In this document: positions 19,502-30,568 of the stretch, piece after piece
Layout of the letters: each line of letters opens with the position of its first letter
Numbering within the stretch: position 1 is the stretch's first letter
Origin: Spiroplasma sp. BIUS-1
Lineage (GTDB): Bacteria; Bacillota_I; Bacilli_A; Mycoplasmatales; Mycoplasmataceae
Direction of reading: 5' to 3'
Length of the DNA: 64,000 nucleotides
NCBI RefSeq assembly: GCF_010365805.1
Contig: NZ_CP048386.1
Span: 248,001 to 312,000, forward strand
Notes under the pieces: model-generated
Seen by the model: the letters and a program-made list of their open reading frames with translations, nothing else
The model's database searches: none
What the model was told of the DNA's origin: nothing
Program-made: the position numbers and the translations under genes

Positions 19502-19878
19502 GATTGAGATTAAATCTGAATCAACTGCTATATTTGAAAAATAATATAGAGGAAACTCCACGCTTGCACATTCTGAGATGAATGTAGTGATTGTGCTAGG
19601 GGAAAAAATAACTCTAGGTACCAATTTTAATTGGTAACGACTTAAGTATAGTCTAAGGGTACTTGTACCTATGATGAGCTTTTTAAAGTGCCACAGAGAC
19701 GATTAGCTAGAAATAGTGAAATGGAACGGGTAAACTCCACAAGCAAGAAACTCAAATTTTGGTAGAGGAGCTTAAGGGTGAGGAACTGAACAAGCCTTTG
19801 GGATCGCTTATGCGATAGATAGATAGTTGATGCACGAAAGTGTTACAAAACGTGGGTTATGAAGATTCAATCTCACTA
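19502..19878 (+). ncRNA. rnpB: RNase P RNA, Bacillus (B) type
   Basis: The 5' end (from 19502) and 3' end pair in a P1 helix (19505-19517 with 19863-19875). Conserved blocks visible are GAGGAAA near 19549, a CACAGAGACGA block near 19691 (cf. ACAGAAA), AAATGGAACGGGTAAACTCC near 19719, and GTGGGTTATG near 19853. Length about 377 nt fits mollicute RNase P RNA. A probable -10 (tataaa) lies at 19491-19496. It is the catalytic subunit that matures tRNA 5' ends. Confidence 0.95.
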
Positions 19879-19898
19879 TATTTTTTAAGGACTTGTAT

Positions 19899-20351
19899 AT
19901 GAAAGAATTATTTGAATATTTAAAATTAAATAATTTAACAATATCTAGTTGTGAATCTTTCACTGGTGGTTATTTTTCAAATGAAATAACCAATATAACT
20001 GGAGCTAGCAATTACTATAAGGGTGGTTTTGTTTGTTACAGTGATGAATTTAAAACAAAAGTTTTAGGTGTAGATATAGAAGTAATTAAAAAATATGGTG
20101 TAGTTTCTTTTGAAACACTAAATGAAATGTTGGACAAAACACATGAAATGTTGAAAACAGATATTGTTTTTGCTTTTACTGGTTTTGCAACTCCGATTGA
20201 TAATAATCCTCAATCAGGAATTAGTTATGTGGGGTTTAAAATTAAAAATAAAAACTATATTTTTGAATTTAAAGAAACAAAAAATTTAACAAGAGAAGAG
20301 TATAAAAAAAATAGTTGTGAATTTATAATAAATAAACTTTTAAATTTATAA
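19899..20351 (+). CDS. CinA C-terminal-domain protein (PncC-like nicotinamide-nucleotide amidase)
   Basis: 150 residues, a stand-alone C-terminal domain of CinA. Motifs are [31 protein letters not shown], the family's SAESCTGG.....T..PG.S..F.GG...Y in slightly diverged form, and the later [10 protein letters not shown], equivalent to the ..GIAGP segment but with FTGFATP. The catalytic Ser/Lys region (SCES, YSDEFK) is present. Such domains deamidate NMN to nicotinate mononucleotide for NAD recycling. ATG 19899 follows aagga; a TTG at 19893 is less likely. It precedes recA, the ancestral cinA-recA order. Confidence 0.85.
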   Translation: MKELFEYLKLNNLTISSCESFTGGYFSNEITNITGASNYYKGGFVCYSDEFKTKVLGVDIEVIKKYGVVSFETLNEMLDKTHEMLKTDIVFAFTGFATPIDNNPQSGISYVGFKIKNKNYIFEFKETKNLTREEYKKNSCEFIINKLLNL

Positions 20352-20394
20352 TTTTTCTTTTTTAATTGTCGATAAAGCAATTGAGGAGGAAATT

Positions 20395-21435
20395 ATGATA
20401 GAAAAGACTTTAGAAAAAAATAAAAATGAGGTACTTTTAAATATGAGCAATAACAATATTTATGATGATCCAGCTTTTAAAAATGTTTTAAAAGATATCG
20501 AAAAAACATTCGGTAAAGGTTCAATAATGCAATTAGGAGATGTTGCAAACTCTTCAATTGATGTAATTCCAAGTGGTAGCTTTTTATTGGATAGAGCAAT
20601 TGGGGCTGGAGGTTATCCAAAGGGAAGAATAATAGAAATTTATGGACCTGAATCAAGTGGAAAAACTACTCTTTCTTTACATGCTATTTGTGAAGCGCAA
20701 AAAAACAATGGTAGAGCAGCTTTTATAGATGCTGAACATGCATTAGATCCAAGATATGCACAAAATATTGGTGTTGATATTAAAAATCTGGTTGTTGCAC
20801 AACCGGATTCTGGAGAACAAGCTTTAGATATTTTAGAAATGCTAGTAAAATCAAATACAATTGATATTGTTGTAGTTGATTCTGTTGCCGCTTTAGTTCC
20901 TAAAGCAGAGTTGGATGGAGAAATGTCAGACCAACAAATAGGTTTACAAGCAAGACTTATGTCAAAAGCTTTAAGAAAATTAAATGGTATTGTTTCTAAA
21001 ACAAACACAACAGTTATTTTCATTAACCAATTAAGAGAAAAAGTTGGAGTTATCTTTGGTAATCCAGAAACAACACCCGGGGGAAGAGCTCTTAGATTCT
21101 ATTCTTCTTTAAGATTAGAGGTTAGAAAAGGTGAAACTATTTCTACAAATGGTGAAGCAACTGCAAATAAAGTGAAAATTAAAGTTGTAAAAAACAAAGT
21201 TGCTCCACCATTTAAAACATGTCAAATAACTATTGCTTATAATAAAGGTGTGGAAAAAGATTTAGAAGTTGTTGAAATGGCAACAATTTATAACATACTT
21301 ACAAAAGCTGGTGTTTGATATTCTTATGGAGAAGAAAAAATTGGTCAAGGAAAAGAAGCTGTTAGAGAATGATTTGCAGCAAATCCAGATAAGTACCAAG
21401 AAATTCAAGATAAATTAAAAGAATGTATAGAATAA
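20395..21435 (+). CDS. recA: Recombinase RecA
   Basis: 346 residues. The core has Walker [10 protein letters not shown] near residue 83, the Walker B region [15 protein letters not shown], the loop L1 [19 protein letters not shown] and L2 [23 protein letters not shown]. Two TGA Trp codons occur in the C-terminal domain. The start at ATG 20395, set by a strong gaggagga site, adds about 20 residues before the usual [15 protein letters not shown]-type beginning; an internal ATG at 20443 would give the normal N-terminus but lacks a ribosome site. The acidic C-terminal tail is short. It likely forms an operon with the CinA-domain gene. Confidence 0.97.
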
Positions 21436-21464
21436 AAAAATCGAGTTATTAACTCGATTTTTTT
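21434..21464. terminator. Bidirectional terminator between recA and the YhgE/Pip gene
   Basis: Fourteen-base-pair stem around tcgagttattaactcga with A and T flanks, between convergent genes. Confidence 0.9.
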
Positions 21465-23289
21465 AAACCTCTTTTGTATCGTTTCTACTTATAGTTTCTT
21501 GATCACTTTCATTTGGTTTTAAAATAATTCCTTTTTCTTGTTTCTCAAATCACTTAAATTGTTTTTCTGAAGGATAAATTTCTTTAACTTTTAATATAAC
21601 TTCAGGATAGTAACTTTGACTCATTTTATTTCAATTATAGTGTCTTTGTTTTTCTAATTTAAATTCATTAACTTCTGATTGCATATTTAATTCCTCAAAA
21701 GCTTTTAAAACTTTTTTACCTTTGTAAGAACCAAATCTGATTTGTTTATTTCTTTTTGAACTTGAATATAAACCTAAAGCAAACATTATTACTCCAAATA
21801 TTGCAAGATATCCAGCTTCTTGTAATATATACAATGAATCATAGCTGTTAAATCCATATTCACCAATTCCATATACTATCGATCCAATGGCGTGGATTGA
21901 ATATCTAAATTCTGATAAATAACTTATTGCATTAAAGAAATCAAATTGCATAAAGTTAGGGAAAGTTCCAGAACCTGCAGCTATATTTATTACTAAATAA
22001 ATTACCACTACAAATTTAGAAATCATTTCATCTGTAAATAAATATCAAAGTGATTGGATGGTTATTACAAATATTAAATCAATATATAAAAGTCATAATC
22101 ACAACGAGAACATTGCAGCAGAACCTATTGCTGAATAGCCAGTTAGAGAAAGAGCTATTACAAGAAATGTTACTTGAACTATTCCTGTTGTAAACATTAA
22201 CATTGATTTTGTTATATACCATTTTGTTGAACTTAAGTTATGACTTCTTTTTCCTCTATCATAAATAAATGTTTGCATAAAAGTACCAACAAACAATCCA
22301 ATACAAATAAAGAATTCTCCTAAACCAATACCATAAACTCCGTTTTTAGAACCTTGTTGATCAAAGTTTATTAAACTTAATTCTTCTTTTGAAGAACTGT
22401 AAATATATTTCACAATTTTTAGTATCAAATCATCTTTTCAGCCTTTTGTTGAAATACCTTGGTTTTGATTGTTTATTTCTTTTTGTAATTCATCTTTTAT
22501 ATTTTTAGCTGCTTCATTATCAAAAAGTTTATCTATTAAACCAAAAATAATTGATGATCTATATTCATACATTGATTTCATATAATAACCAAATATAAAG
22601 TTTCTTTCATATGTAGTTCAAACATCCATTTTTACTTTTGGTGTTGGAGTTAAGCCTGGATGTATATGAATTAGTGTTCCTATTTTGTAGATTAAATACT
22701 CAAGTGTTCCTTCATGTATTTTTAAATCCAAATAGTATTTTTTACCTTTTCATTGTTTTTCTATTTCTTTTTTGTCAGAAATATAATGTATGTTTGTTAA
22801 AGCCAAACCTTCTTTTAGTTCTGGAGATGAAAAGGTATTTTCTTCATCTTTTTTATCACTGTGTTTTGGAGTTAAATAATCTTTAAAAAGAGTTCATATG
22901 TTTAAATCTGAAATTTGTTCTTCATTAAATTTGTAATCACCAGTATTGGTGTGTATTTTCCCGTTAATAGTAGCTTTTTCAATAGCTTCTTCTCTACTGG
23001 TTGTATTTTTTGTATTTAAACTATTTCCATCTTTGTCTTTTAAAACTCCGATATTGAAATCACTGAAGTTATCTCCAGTTTTCTTATAAATTCAAACCGT
23101 TGCATCTTCATTCATTATTGCAACTGGTGCTTTTCCTATATTATTTATTGGGTTTCAAAAACCCAATATACAAGTAATAGCATATATGATTGGCACTATA
23201 GCAATTCCAAAAAATTTAAGTAATCTTTTTTTGGATGATAAAACTCTTGAAGATAATTCGGTTCAATAACCTTTTAATATATCTTTCAT
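21463..23289 (-). CDS. YhgE/Pip family membrane protein
   Basis: 608 residues. A membrane helix near residues 25-45 (IAIVPIIYAITCILGFWNP) is followed by NNIGKAPVAIMNEDAT, the typical YhgE/Pip N-terminal pattern (..W.P....PVAVVN.D). A long extracytoplasmic part of about 270 residues follows, then a cluster of about five membrane helices in the C-terminal half (GLGEFFICIGLFVGTFM, IVQVTFLVIALSLTGY and others), resembling an ABC-2 type permease core. Six or more TGA Trp codons are needed. Relatives include the lactococcal phage infection protein Pip and the Bacillus YhgE; the physiological role is not settled. No ATPase gene is adjacent. Confidence 0.85.
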
Positions 23290-23436
23290 TTTTTCGTCTT
23301 CTTTTCTAATAAATATTTAAAAATTAATTTAATTGACATCATTTAATAATTTTTTATGTTTATAACTAAACTTAATTATTGTAAAATAATATAGTTGTAA
23401 AAGCAACACCACACTTTTCTAGGATTGGAGAAAACA

Positions 23437-24969
23437 ATGCTAGTTACAAAAATACAAGAACACATATATATTGCGATTTTATCGGTAGTAATTATATTAT
23501 TAATACTTTCATTAGCAGTAATAGTATATCTACTAAAATCTCGTCAACGCAAATATATCTTACAAAAAACAAATGATGAGGCAAAAAATATAAAAATGAA
23601 TATCATTGCAGAGGCAAAACAACAAGCAGCTTCGCTTAGGCTTAATGCTGAAAATGATGTTAAATATATTCAAGAAGAAATAGCTATTGAACAAAAAAAC
23701 TTAAAGGTTAAAAAAGATAAGTTTTATGAAGATTTAGATGTTTTGAATGAAAAAGAACAAACTCTTTTAAAAGAGAAAATAAGAATAAATGAATTAAAAA
23801 AAGAACTTGAAATAGAGAGAAAGAAAATTCAATCAATATTAGAAGATAGTTCAAAACTTACTGAAAAAGAAGTTAAAGAAGAATTATTCAATATTGTTGA
23901 AAAGAAATATCTAGGAGAGTTGAATTCTAAGATCAAAGATTTTGAAGAGACTCTTAAAAAGAATTCTCAACAAAAAGCAACAAAAATATTAATTGATGCG
24001 ATGCAAAGTTGTAGTGTAGAAGTAACAACAGAAAAAAACACTACTTTCTTTGAAATTGAAAACGATTCTTGAAAAGGAAAAATAATTGGTAAAGAAGGTA
24101 GAAATATTAAAACCTTCCAAGCTTATGGAGGGGTGGATATTCTAATTGATGAAACTCCTAACAGAATAACTATTTCATCTTTTAATCCAATTAGAAGAGA
24201 AATTGCTTATTTAACTTTACAAGAACTTACAAAAACTGCAAGAATACATCCCGCTTCAATTGAAGAACAATTAATTATACAAGCAGAAAAACTAGAAAAA
24301 CATTGCTATGATTTAGGTTTAAAAACTTTAACTGATCTAAATATTGATGATTTACCAGATGAGATAATAACATTACTTGGTAAATTAAAATTTAGACACA
24401 GTTATGGTCAAAATGCTCTACAACACTCTATTGAAGTTGGGACAATATCTAAAAGAATAGCTCATGAATTAGGTTTAGATGAAAAAATAGCACTTAAATC
24501 AGGACTGTTACATGACATTGGAAAAGCTGTGGACTTCGAACAAGAAGGAAGTCATGTAACTTTGGGAGTTAACATATTAAAAAAATATGATATAGAAAAT
24601 ATTGTTATTAATGCTGTAGAGTCACATCACAATGATGTTCAAAAAGAAACTTATTATGCTGAAATTGTAGCCATTGCTGATGCAATGAGTGCTGCAAGAC
24701 CTGGGGCAAGAAATAATGACGCTGAAGAATATTTCGCAAGAATGCAAGAACTTGAAGATCTTTGTTTAGAACAAGAAGGTGTTACAAAAGCTTATGTTCT
24801 AAAAGCTGGAAGAGAAATAAGGGTTATGGTAAATCCAAGTGTTGTTGATGATTACAATATGAAAAAACTTTCATATACCTTAAAAGAAGAAATTCAAAAA
24901 ATCAACAAAACACCAGGAGATGTCTATATAACAATAATTCGTGAAAAACGTGAAACTATAAGATTATAA
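23437..24969 (+). CDS. rny: Ribonuclease Y
   Basis: 510 residues, the standard size. An N-terminal membrane helix (AILSVVIILLILSLAVIVYL) anchors it, followed by a long coiled coil (residues 45-190), a KH RNA-binding domain (KGKIIGKEGRNIKTFQAYGGVDILID, with GKEG), and an HD nuclease domain with HSIEVG, LLHDIGKAVD and SHHNDVQ. It initiates mRNA decay at the membrane. One TGA Trp lies just before the KH domain. ATG 23437 follows ggattggag; a TTG at 23425 overlaps that site. The recA-rny neighbourhood is conserved, though the YhgE gene intervenes on the other strand. Confidence 0.97.
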
Positions 24970-24994
24970 AAACACCAAGCAAAAGGTGTTTTTT
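24968..24994 (+). terminator. Terminator of rny
   Basis: Stem aaaacacc/ggtgtttt with an 8-nt loop and T tract. The ffh promoter starts immediately inside the T tract. Confidence 0.82.
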
Positions 24995-25002
24995 GTTATA
25001 AT
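24994..25002 (+). promoter_or_regulatory. Extended -10 promoter for ffh
   Basis: TGTTATAAT, identical to the glpX and trmFO promoter cores, 23 bases before the ffh ATG. Confidence 0.7.
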
Positions 25003-25025
25003 TATTTGTGATTGGAGTGAAACAC

Positions 25026-26369
25026 ATGGGATTTGGAGATTTTTTAACAGGTAGAATGAAAAAGTCTATCGAAAAGAACTTAAAGAAAAGTACTTTAAAC
25101 AGTGAAAACATAAAAGAAGTATTAAGAGAAATTAGACTAGCTCTTTTAGAAGCTGACGTAAACGTTGATGTTGTAAAGAAATTTATAACAAATGTTGAAA
25201 AAAAAGCTGAAGGAGCATTTATTGAACAAGGTGTAAGAGCAGATCAACAAATGATCAAAATAGTTCATGAAGAGTTAATTGAAATACTTGGAAAAACTAA
25301 CAAGCCTTTAGAAATTGATAAAAAACCATCAATTATAATGATGGTTGGATTACAAGGTGCTGGTAAAACAACAACAGTTGGTAAACTTTCACATTTAATA
25401 AGCAAAAAAAATAAGAAAAAAACTTTAATGGTTGGTCTTGATATTTACAGACCAGGGGCCATTGATCAATTAGTAGAATTAGGACAAAAAAATAACTTAG
25501 ATGTTTTTGAACAAGGAAAACAAGACCCTGTAAAAACAGCAAAACAAGCAATTGATTTTGCTCAAAAAAACGGTTATGAAGTAATAATTTTAGATACTGC
25601 TGGTCGTTTGCAAATTGATAAAGAATTAATGAAAGAGTTAAATGAAATTAGAAAAGCAGTTTCGCCTCAAGAAATTATTCTTACAGTTGATGGTATGACT
25701 GGACAAGATATCATAAATGTTTCACAAGAATTTAATAGTTTATTAAAACTAACTGGAGTAATTGTTACAAAACTTGATGGGGATGCTCGTGGGGGAGCTA
25801 CCTTATCAATTACAGATATTACAAAATTACCAATTAAATTTATTGGGGAAGGTGAGGGTATTGGTGCTCTTGCTGAATTCCACCCAAAAAGAATGGCTGA
25901 CAGAATCCTTGGTATGGGAGATGTTGAGACATTATTCGAAAAAGCAGCTGATGTTATTGATGAGCGAACAATGGAAAAAACCATGAAAAGAATGTTTGCT
26001 GGTCAGTTTGATTTAGAGGATTTAAGAAACCAAATGGAACAAGTTGCTAAAATGGGAAACTTAGGAGGTATTATGAAAATGATGCCTGGGATGAGTGGAA
26101 AAATTAGCGAAACTCAAATCAATCAAGCTCAAGAAAAACTTTGAGTTGCAAAAATCTTAATGAGTTCTATGACTTTAAAAGAAAGAAGAGAACCAAGACT
26201 TTTAAAAGCCATTACCAGAAAACAAAGAATTTTAAAAGGATCTGGTAGAAGCGAAAAAGAATACAATGAACTTTTAAACCAATTTGATAAAGGTAAAAAA
26301 CAAGTCCTTGAAATGTCTAAAGCTTTAAAATCAGGAAGAATGCCTAATATGGGTGGGTTGAAATTTTAA
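25026..26369 (+). CDS. ffh: Signal recognition particle protein Ffh
   Basis: 447 residues. The N and G domains carry the P-loop GLQGAGKTT near residue 107, DTAGRLQID, and TKLDGDARGGATLS. The methionine-rich M domain (FDLEDLRNQMEQVAKMGNLGGIMKMMPGMSG, then SGRSEKEYNELLNQF) binds SRP RNA and signal peptides. A TGA Trp separates the two parts of the M domain under standard code. ATG 25026 follows ggagtga; GTG 25008 upstream is rejected because it precedes that site. It targets membrane proteins to the translocon with FtsY. The SRP RNA gene is not recognised in this window. Confidence 0.97.
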
Positions 26370-26423
26370 TATATAGAATAACAACTTTTAAGTCTATAAT
26401 TTAATGATAAGGAGTAAAAAGAA

Positions 26424-26741
26424 ATGGAAAATACAAAAAAAGAATTTATGAATCAACAAATGAAAATAGGGTATGCATTTATGATAGTGGGAACTGTTTT
26501 ATCAAGTTTTCTACTAATACCATTACTGTGAACAATACCGATGACTTTAAAAACAAAGTCATTAATAACTGTTTATAGAGATGCAACTGTATTGGGTGTT
26601 TGTGCTATATTATTTGTTAGCACTTTAGGTGGTATTTTTATATTATTGGCAAATAATCCACAAAACTACAAAGAAGTTGTTCAACCAAACCAATTTAATG
26701 CAGCAAATGAGTTTCAACCAAACTCAGAAGTTCAACATTAA
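26424..26741 (+). CDS. Small membrane protein, unknown
   Basis: 105 residues. Start ATG 26424 follows an aaggag site; a TGA Trp at residue 36 hides it in standard code. Two membrane segments (IGYAFMIVGTVLSSFLLIPLLWTIPM and VLGVCAILFVSTLGGIFILLA) enclose a short basic loop. A polar Asn/Gln-rich tail of about 30 residues (NPQNYKEVVQPNQFNAANEFQPNSEVQH) follows. I do not recognise a family. It follows ffh after 54 bases and shares its terminator, so may be cotranscribed. Confidence 0.78.
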
Positions 26742-26766
26742 AAAAACAAGCAAAGCTTGTTTTTTT
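26741..26766 (+). terminator. Terminator of the ffh unit
   Basis: Eleven-base-pair stem aaaaaacaagc/gcttgtttttt with a 3-nt loop. Confidence 0.88.
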
Positions 26767-27102
26767 AATTTCTATTAAATAATAAAAAGCCATTTATGTG
26801 TGAGTATTAAAAATAAATTACAAACCTTAATGTGAAAGGTTACTGCCGCTCAAAATTCAAAAAAATTTAAAAGTGTTATTTTATGATAAAATTAATAATA
26901 AAGAAAAAAGAACTAAAATAGGTTAAGCAAAATATTATATAAAGTAATTTTTATTCAATCGATTTTAAATATAGATTCGCTTTCCTTTTGCTAAAAAAAA
27001 TAATGAATAAAAAATTAAAAGATTCTTCTATGAAATGAGAAAAACATTGCTTAACATGAAAGGTTATTAAATCTATTTGGATTCAATACATAGGTTGATA
27101 GT
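26767..27102 (+). other. AT-rich intergenic stretch with two related short segments
   Basis: No convincing gene fills these 336 bases. Two segments, near 26829 (ttaatgtgaaaggttact) and 27051 (ttaacatgaaaggttatt), are similar in the same direction, and ggttaagcaaaat near 26918 is partly mirrored by attgcttaac at 27048. It may hold the promoter of the following ABC operon and a short open frame (27003-27101). It may also be the remnant of a lost gene. Confidence 0.4.
27003..27101 (+). CDS. Possible 32-residue peptide upstream of ABC transporter genes
   Basis: ATG 27003 to TAG 27099-27101, read with TGA as Trp, gives a 32-residue basic peptide beginning MNKKLKDSSMKWEKHC, with several Trp and one Cys. 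It ends one base before the ATG of the ABC ATPase. It has no clear ribosome site, so it may be chance. If real it could be a leader peptide or a small exported peptide handled by the adjacent transporter. Confidence 0.2.
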
Positions 27103-27834
27103 ATGATAAAAGTAAATAAAATTGTAAAAATTTTTAAAGAATTTAATTTATCAGATATAAATTTGACGATTGAGAAAGGTGACTTGATTGCCTTGGTTGG
27201 AGATAATGGGGCTGGTAAAACAACCTTAATAAAATCTATTTTTGGTATGGTTGAATTAAATTCTGGGAAAATAACTTTAAATGGTGAAAATATATTTGAT
27301 AATAATAACTTAAGTAAAATAGCTTTTTTCCCTGATTCAAATAATATCCCTTTAAATATAAGTGTAGAAAACTATATGAAGTACATTTCTATTGTTGCTG
27401 GTGTCGGTGAAAAAGAATTTAAATCAAGAGTGGATAAAATAATTGATATGTTAGAAATCAGAAGTTACAAAAATAAAACCATTAAAAAATTATCTGCTGG
27501 TATGAAAAAAAGAGCAATAATGGCAGGGGTTTTAATAACAAAACCTGAATTTATAATTTTTGATGAACCAACAGCCAATTTGGATGTTGAAGGAAAAAAT
27601 GAATTCTTAGCAATAATAAAAAAACTTCATGAAAGTAAAGTTGGAATAATGATTACAAGTCACATAATTGAAGAATTACAAGATATTTGTAATAAGTTAA
27701 TAATAATTAAAGAAGGAAGCATAGTTTATAATAGTAAATTTGATAATAAAAAAGAGAAAATCAAAGATATTTATTTTAAATTTATTGATAAAAAAGAAAA
27801 TAAATATGAAGAGGTTAAGGTAATTTATGAATAA
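27103..27834 (+). CDS. ABC transporter ATP-binding protein
   Basis: 243 residues. It has Walker A GDNGAGKTT near residue 33, signature LSAGMKKR, Walker B FIIFDEPTANLD, and the switch His in TSHIIEE, so it should be an active ATPase. The overall sequence is of the BcrA/CcmA-like type that pairs with ABC-2 permeases. The last 25 residues are charged. Its 3' end overlaps the permease gene by 8 bases, showing tight coupling. It resembles the ATPase at 44824-45564 (both have TANLD and H-I-I-[ED]-E elements). The substrate is unknown; exporters of lipids, peptides or antibiotics are typical of the family. Confidence 0.9.
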   Translation: MIKVNKIVKIFKEFNLSDINLTIEKGDLIALVGDNGAGKTTLIKSIFGMVELNSGKITLNGENIFDNNNLSKIAFFPDSNNIPLNISVENYMKYISIVAGVGEKEFKSRVDKIIDMLEIRSYKNKTIKKLSAGMKKRAIMAGVLITKPEFIIFDEPTANLDVEGKNEFLAIIKKLHESKVGIMITSHIIEELQDICNKLIIIKEGSIVYNSKFDNKKEKIKDIYFKFIDKKENKYEEVKVIYE

Positions 27835-29539
27835 GACAAATTTAAGTAGATTAATAAAATTGAATATTAGTTCTATTTTTAAAAATAAAAGTTTGCTAGT
27901 AAATATATCTTTAATATTCTTAAGTTTATTGGTATTTACAATAATATATTCAATAAAAGCGAATGATTATATTTATAAGAAAACTGTTATTGTTAACTTA
28001 GAATCTATGATATCAATATGTCTCTTTGGCGTTCTATCAATTATTATGGTTGGTCATTTACTTTCATCTAATGAAGCAAAAAGTTTTCAACAGTTAGAGC
28101 AAAGATATGGTGTTAAAGCAAAATTTTCTTTTTTCTTTAGAATTATTATGATGATTACTTTGACAACAACATTAGCTTTTGTTTATTTTTTGATCCAAAC
28201 TTTGGCAATTTCATTCCAAGATAAGCATCAAGAGGTTTTGAAAATTATATGTTTACCTAAATTAAATTTAATTTTATATAATTTATTAATATTAACTTTA
28301 ACAACTTTTGTTGGAGTTATATTAAAAGCTAGTCTTGGAAATATTCTTGCGACATTATTTTTGGTATCAATAGCAGTGGGTCCATTTTTTAGTTTCTTAG
28401 CAAATGAATATTCACAAAAAGATAATAAAATATCTGAAACAATCAGTGAACAAAACTTTAAAATTATAATTGGAAAAGAATTTCATGATTCAATACTAAA
28501 AGATAAAATAGATTTATATAATGGTAATCTTAATTTATTTGGTGATTTACATACCAATGGTTTTTATAAAAACGCTAAAAATTTTGACTCTATTTTTAAA
28601 TATTATGATAATCAATACAGTAAGAGTATGTATTTTTCTTATTATATGGGTCAAACTTTAAATCAAATTGTAGATGAATCAAAAAATGAACCAAAGAATG
28701 TTTTTGAATTTGATAAAAATTATTATGAAATGATCACAACTTTAAAAAGTTCAATTATAAAAATAGGTAATGAGAATTATTACAAACTTCAACAAATTCC
28801 TTTTTATTCTGATCCAAATAAAGAAAAACAAAAATTAAATTTGGATAAAACTTTAAAAGATCTAGAATTAACTGATTTTGGTAAAAAATATCCAAATATT
28901 CTTAGTTATGTTTCAAATAATTATTATAGTATTTATAATCAAATAGACTATACTTTTAATACAACTCCTTTGTTTGGAAAAAATATACCGTTTGAGGAAT
29001 CAAAAGTTTATTCAAACGAATATAGCTTTTATGAAGAATATCCTGAATTTTTAGCTATTTCTCAAATCTTGAATATTGGGCTAATGAATTCTTTTAATAC
29101 AACTATTTTTTATCAAACTATTTCTACTAATGATAAATATTATTATTTAGATATTAGAGATTACAATGACTATTATAAAAAAATAAAGGCAAGACAGTTT
29201 TTAAATTTCTTTAATTTTGTTTCTTATCAAAACCTTGCATTTGCAGATATAAAATACTCAAAATTTATGATTTTTTCAGAACCATCTTTAAATTATATTG
29301 ATGAAGTTTATCAAATTAATTTAAGTTCTTTACAAAACCTTTATAAGCCTATAGAGGGTGATACTCCAAATAACCCTAAATGAAACCCGATGAATACAAA
29401 ATTATCTATATATGATAAAAATAAAGTCAAAGTCAAACAAACTGGAATAATTGTCTATTCATATATTGTAGAGATTTTATTAACTGCAGCTTTTATTTAT
29501 ATAGGCTTTATTGTTTTCAAAAAAAATCAAAAAATTTAA
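27827..29539 (+). CDS. ABC transporter permease with a large extracytoplasmic domain
   Basis: 570 residues. Two N-terminal helices (SLLVNISLIFLSLLVFTIIYSI, then ISICLFGVLSIIMVGHLLS) and four more up to residue 200 form the membrane part. About 330 residues rich in Tyr, Asn, Lys and Phe follow, predicted outside, and one C-terminal helix (IIVYSYIVEILLTAAFIYIGFIVF) closes the protein. One TGA Trp is needed near the end. The layout is shared with the two permeases at 41.3-44.8 kb, though sequence similarity is low by eye. It pairs with the overlapping ATPase gene. A hairpin terminator follows. Confidence 0.82.
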
Positions 29540-29548
29540 AAATAAAAT

Positions 29549-29580
29549 AAAAAACTAGTTATATAACTAGTTTTATTTTT
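29549..29580. terminator. Bidirectional terminator after the ABC permease
   Basis: Eleven-base-pair stem aaaactagtta/taactagtttt followed by T-rich sequence; the convergent gene on the minus strand ends inside it. Confidence 0.88.
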
Positions 29581-30475
29581 TTGCTTCAATTTTCTTGATG
29601 TCTTTTTCTTGTTGAGAAATGGCTTGTAATCTTCTGTTTGCTTCTTCGATAGTTTTTTGAGTAACTTCCATTTCAATTCTGCGTTTTTCAGCATCTTTGA
29701 TTTTTTTTCAAACTCCAGCTTTCATTGCATCTGACATTAATAAAACAGATACAATTGCAATATTGAATAAATCTCCAATAACTTTTTCTACATGTTTTTT
29801 TTCTTTTGCAGATAAGTTTTCTGATTTATATTTTTCTAAAGTTTCAACTTCTTTGAAATAGTTTGTTGCAAATTCAGTTCCGAATTTTTGGAAAATTAAA
29901 GCGTTTCCTTCATGTACGAAAAGAGCAATGTTTTTAAATAGATTTAGTTTTAATTCTACTTCATCATTTCCAGCAGCTCTAAATTGACCAATAACATTGT
30001 TTAATCTGTCATCGTGGTATTGATCCACTAGTTCTTCAACTACAATTCTTGTAGGTTGACCAACTAATTTTAAGATTGGTTTTTTTGTTGCTGTTTCTGA
30101 TTCTACAAACTTATAGTTCATTGCATTTATGTATTTTTTAATACGTAAAGGTAAAATGTACATATCGTATGCAATATATTCAGAATATCTTCATTTTCTT
30201 GCAACTATTTGTGAAATTATATTGTAAACCATTTCTAAAATAGTAAGGTTTAAAGTTCTTTCATTTAATTTAAATTCTAATTTGTTCAATCTTAATAATT
30301 GGTAGTATTCAAAACCATAGTACTCAAGAGCTATCATATTAAAGTAAGTTTGAACTGTTGAGTTGTTCATAATTGCAGAATATGAAAATTGAATATCTGG
30401 AACTAGAGCATCAATTATATTTTCAAATTGAGGTCTAAAATCCAAAATAGATTGAAATTGTTTTTTTTCAGCCAT
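29573..30475 (-). CDS. Unknown soluble protein
   Basis: 300 residues, no membrane segment. Start ATG 30473-30475 follows ggaggag. A TGA Trp at residue 95 and another near residue 247 join three blocks. The N-terminal half is rich in aromatic residues (YFNMIALEYYGFEYYQLLRLNKLEF, YSEYIAYDMYILPLRI). A middle part (ETATKKPILKLVGQPTRIVVEEL) follows, and the last 45 residues form a basic coiled coil (KDAEKRRIEMEVTQKTIEEANRRLQAISQQEK). I do not recognise a family. It is divergent from rlmH and stands alone. Confidence 0.75.
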
Positions 30476-30568
30476 AATATCTCCTCCAAAATCATATAGA
30501 TATTTTATCATATATTTTTTTGAATAAATATGATAAGTGTATAATATTAGTGGTTTTTAGGAGAAATT

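Noticed and set aside
20640-21023. Long open frame on the minus strand inside recA
   Set aside because: It is the complement of the RecA ATPase core. It has no ribosome site and no family pattern; its openness follows from the codon bias of recA.
25667-25984. Minus-strand open frame inside ffh, and a plus-strand second frame at 25762-25986
   Set aside because: Both lie over the conserved G domain of Ffh and have no ribosome site or independent signal.
26767-27102. Possible insertion-sequence remnant between ffh unit and ABC genes
   Set aside because: The short similar segments are in direct orientation and there are no terminal inverted repeats, target duplication or transposase fragments.
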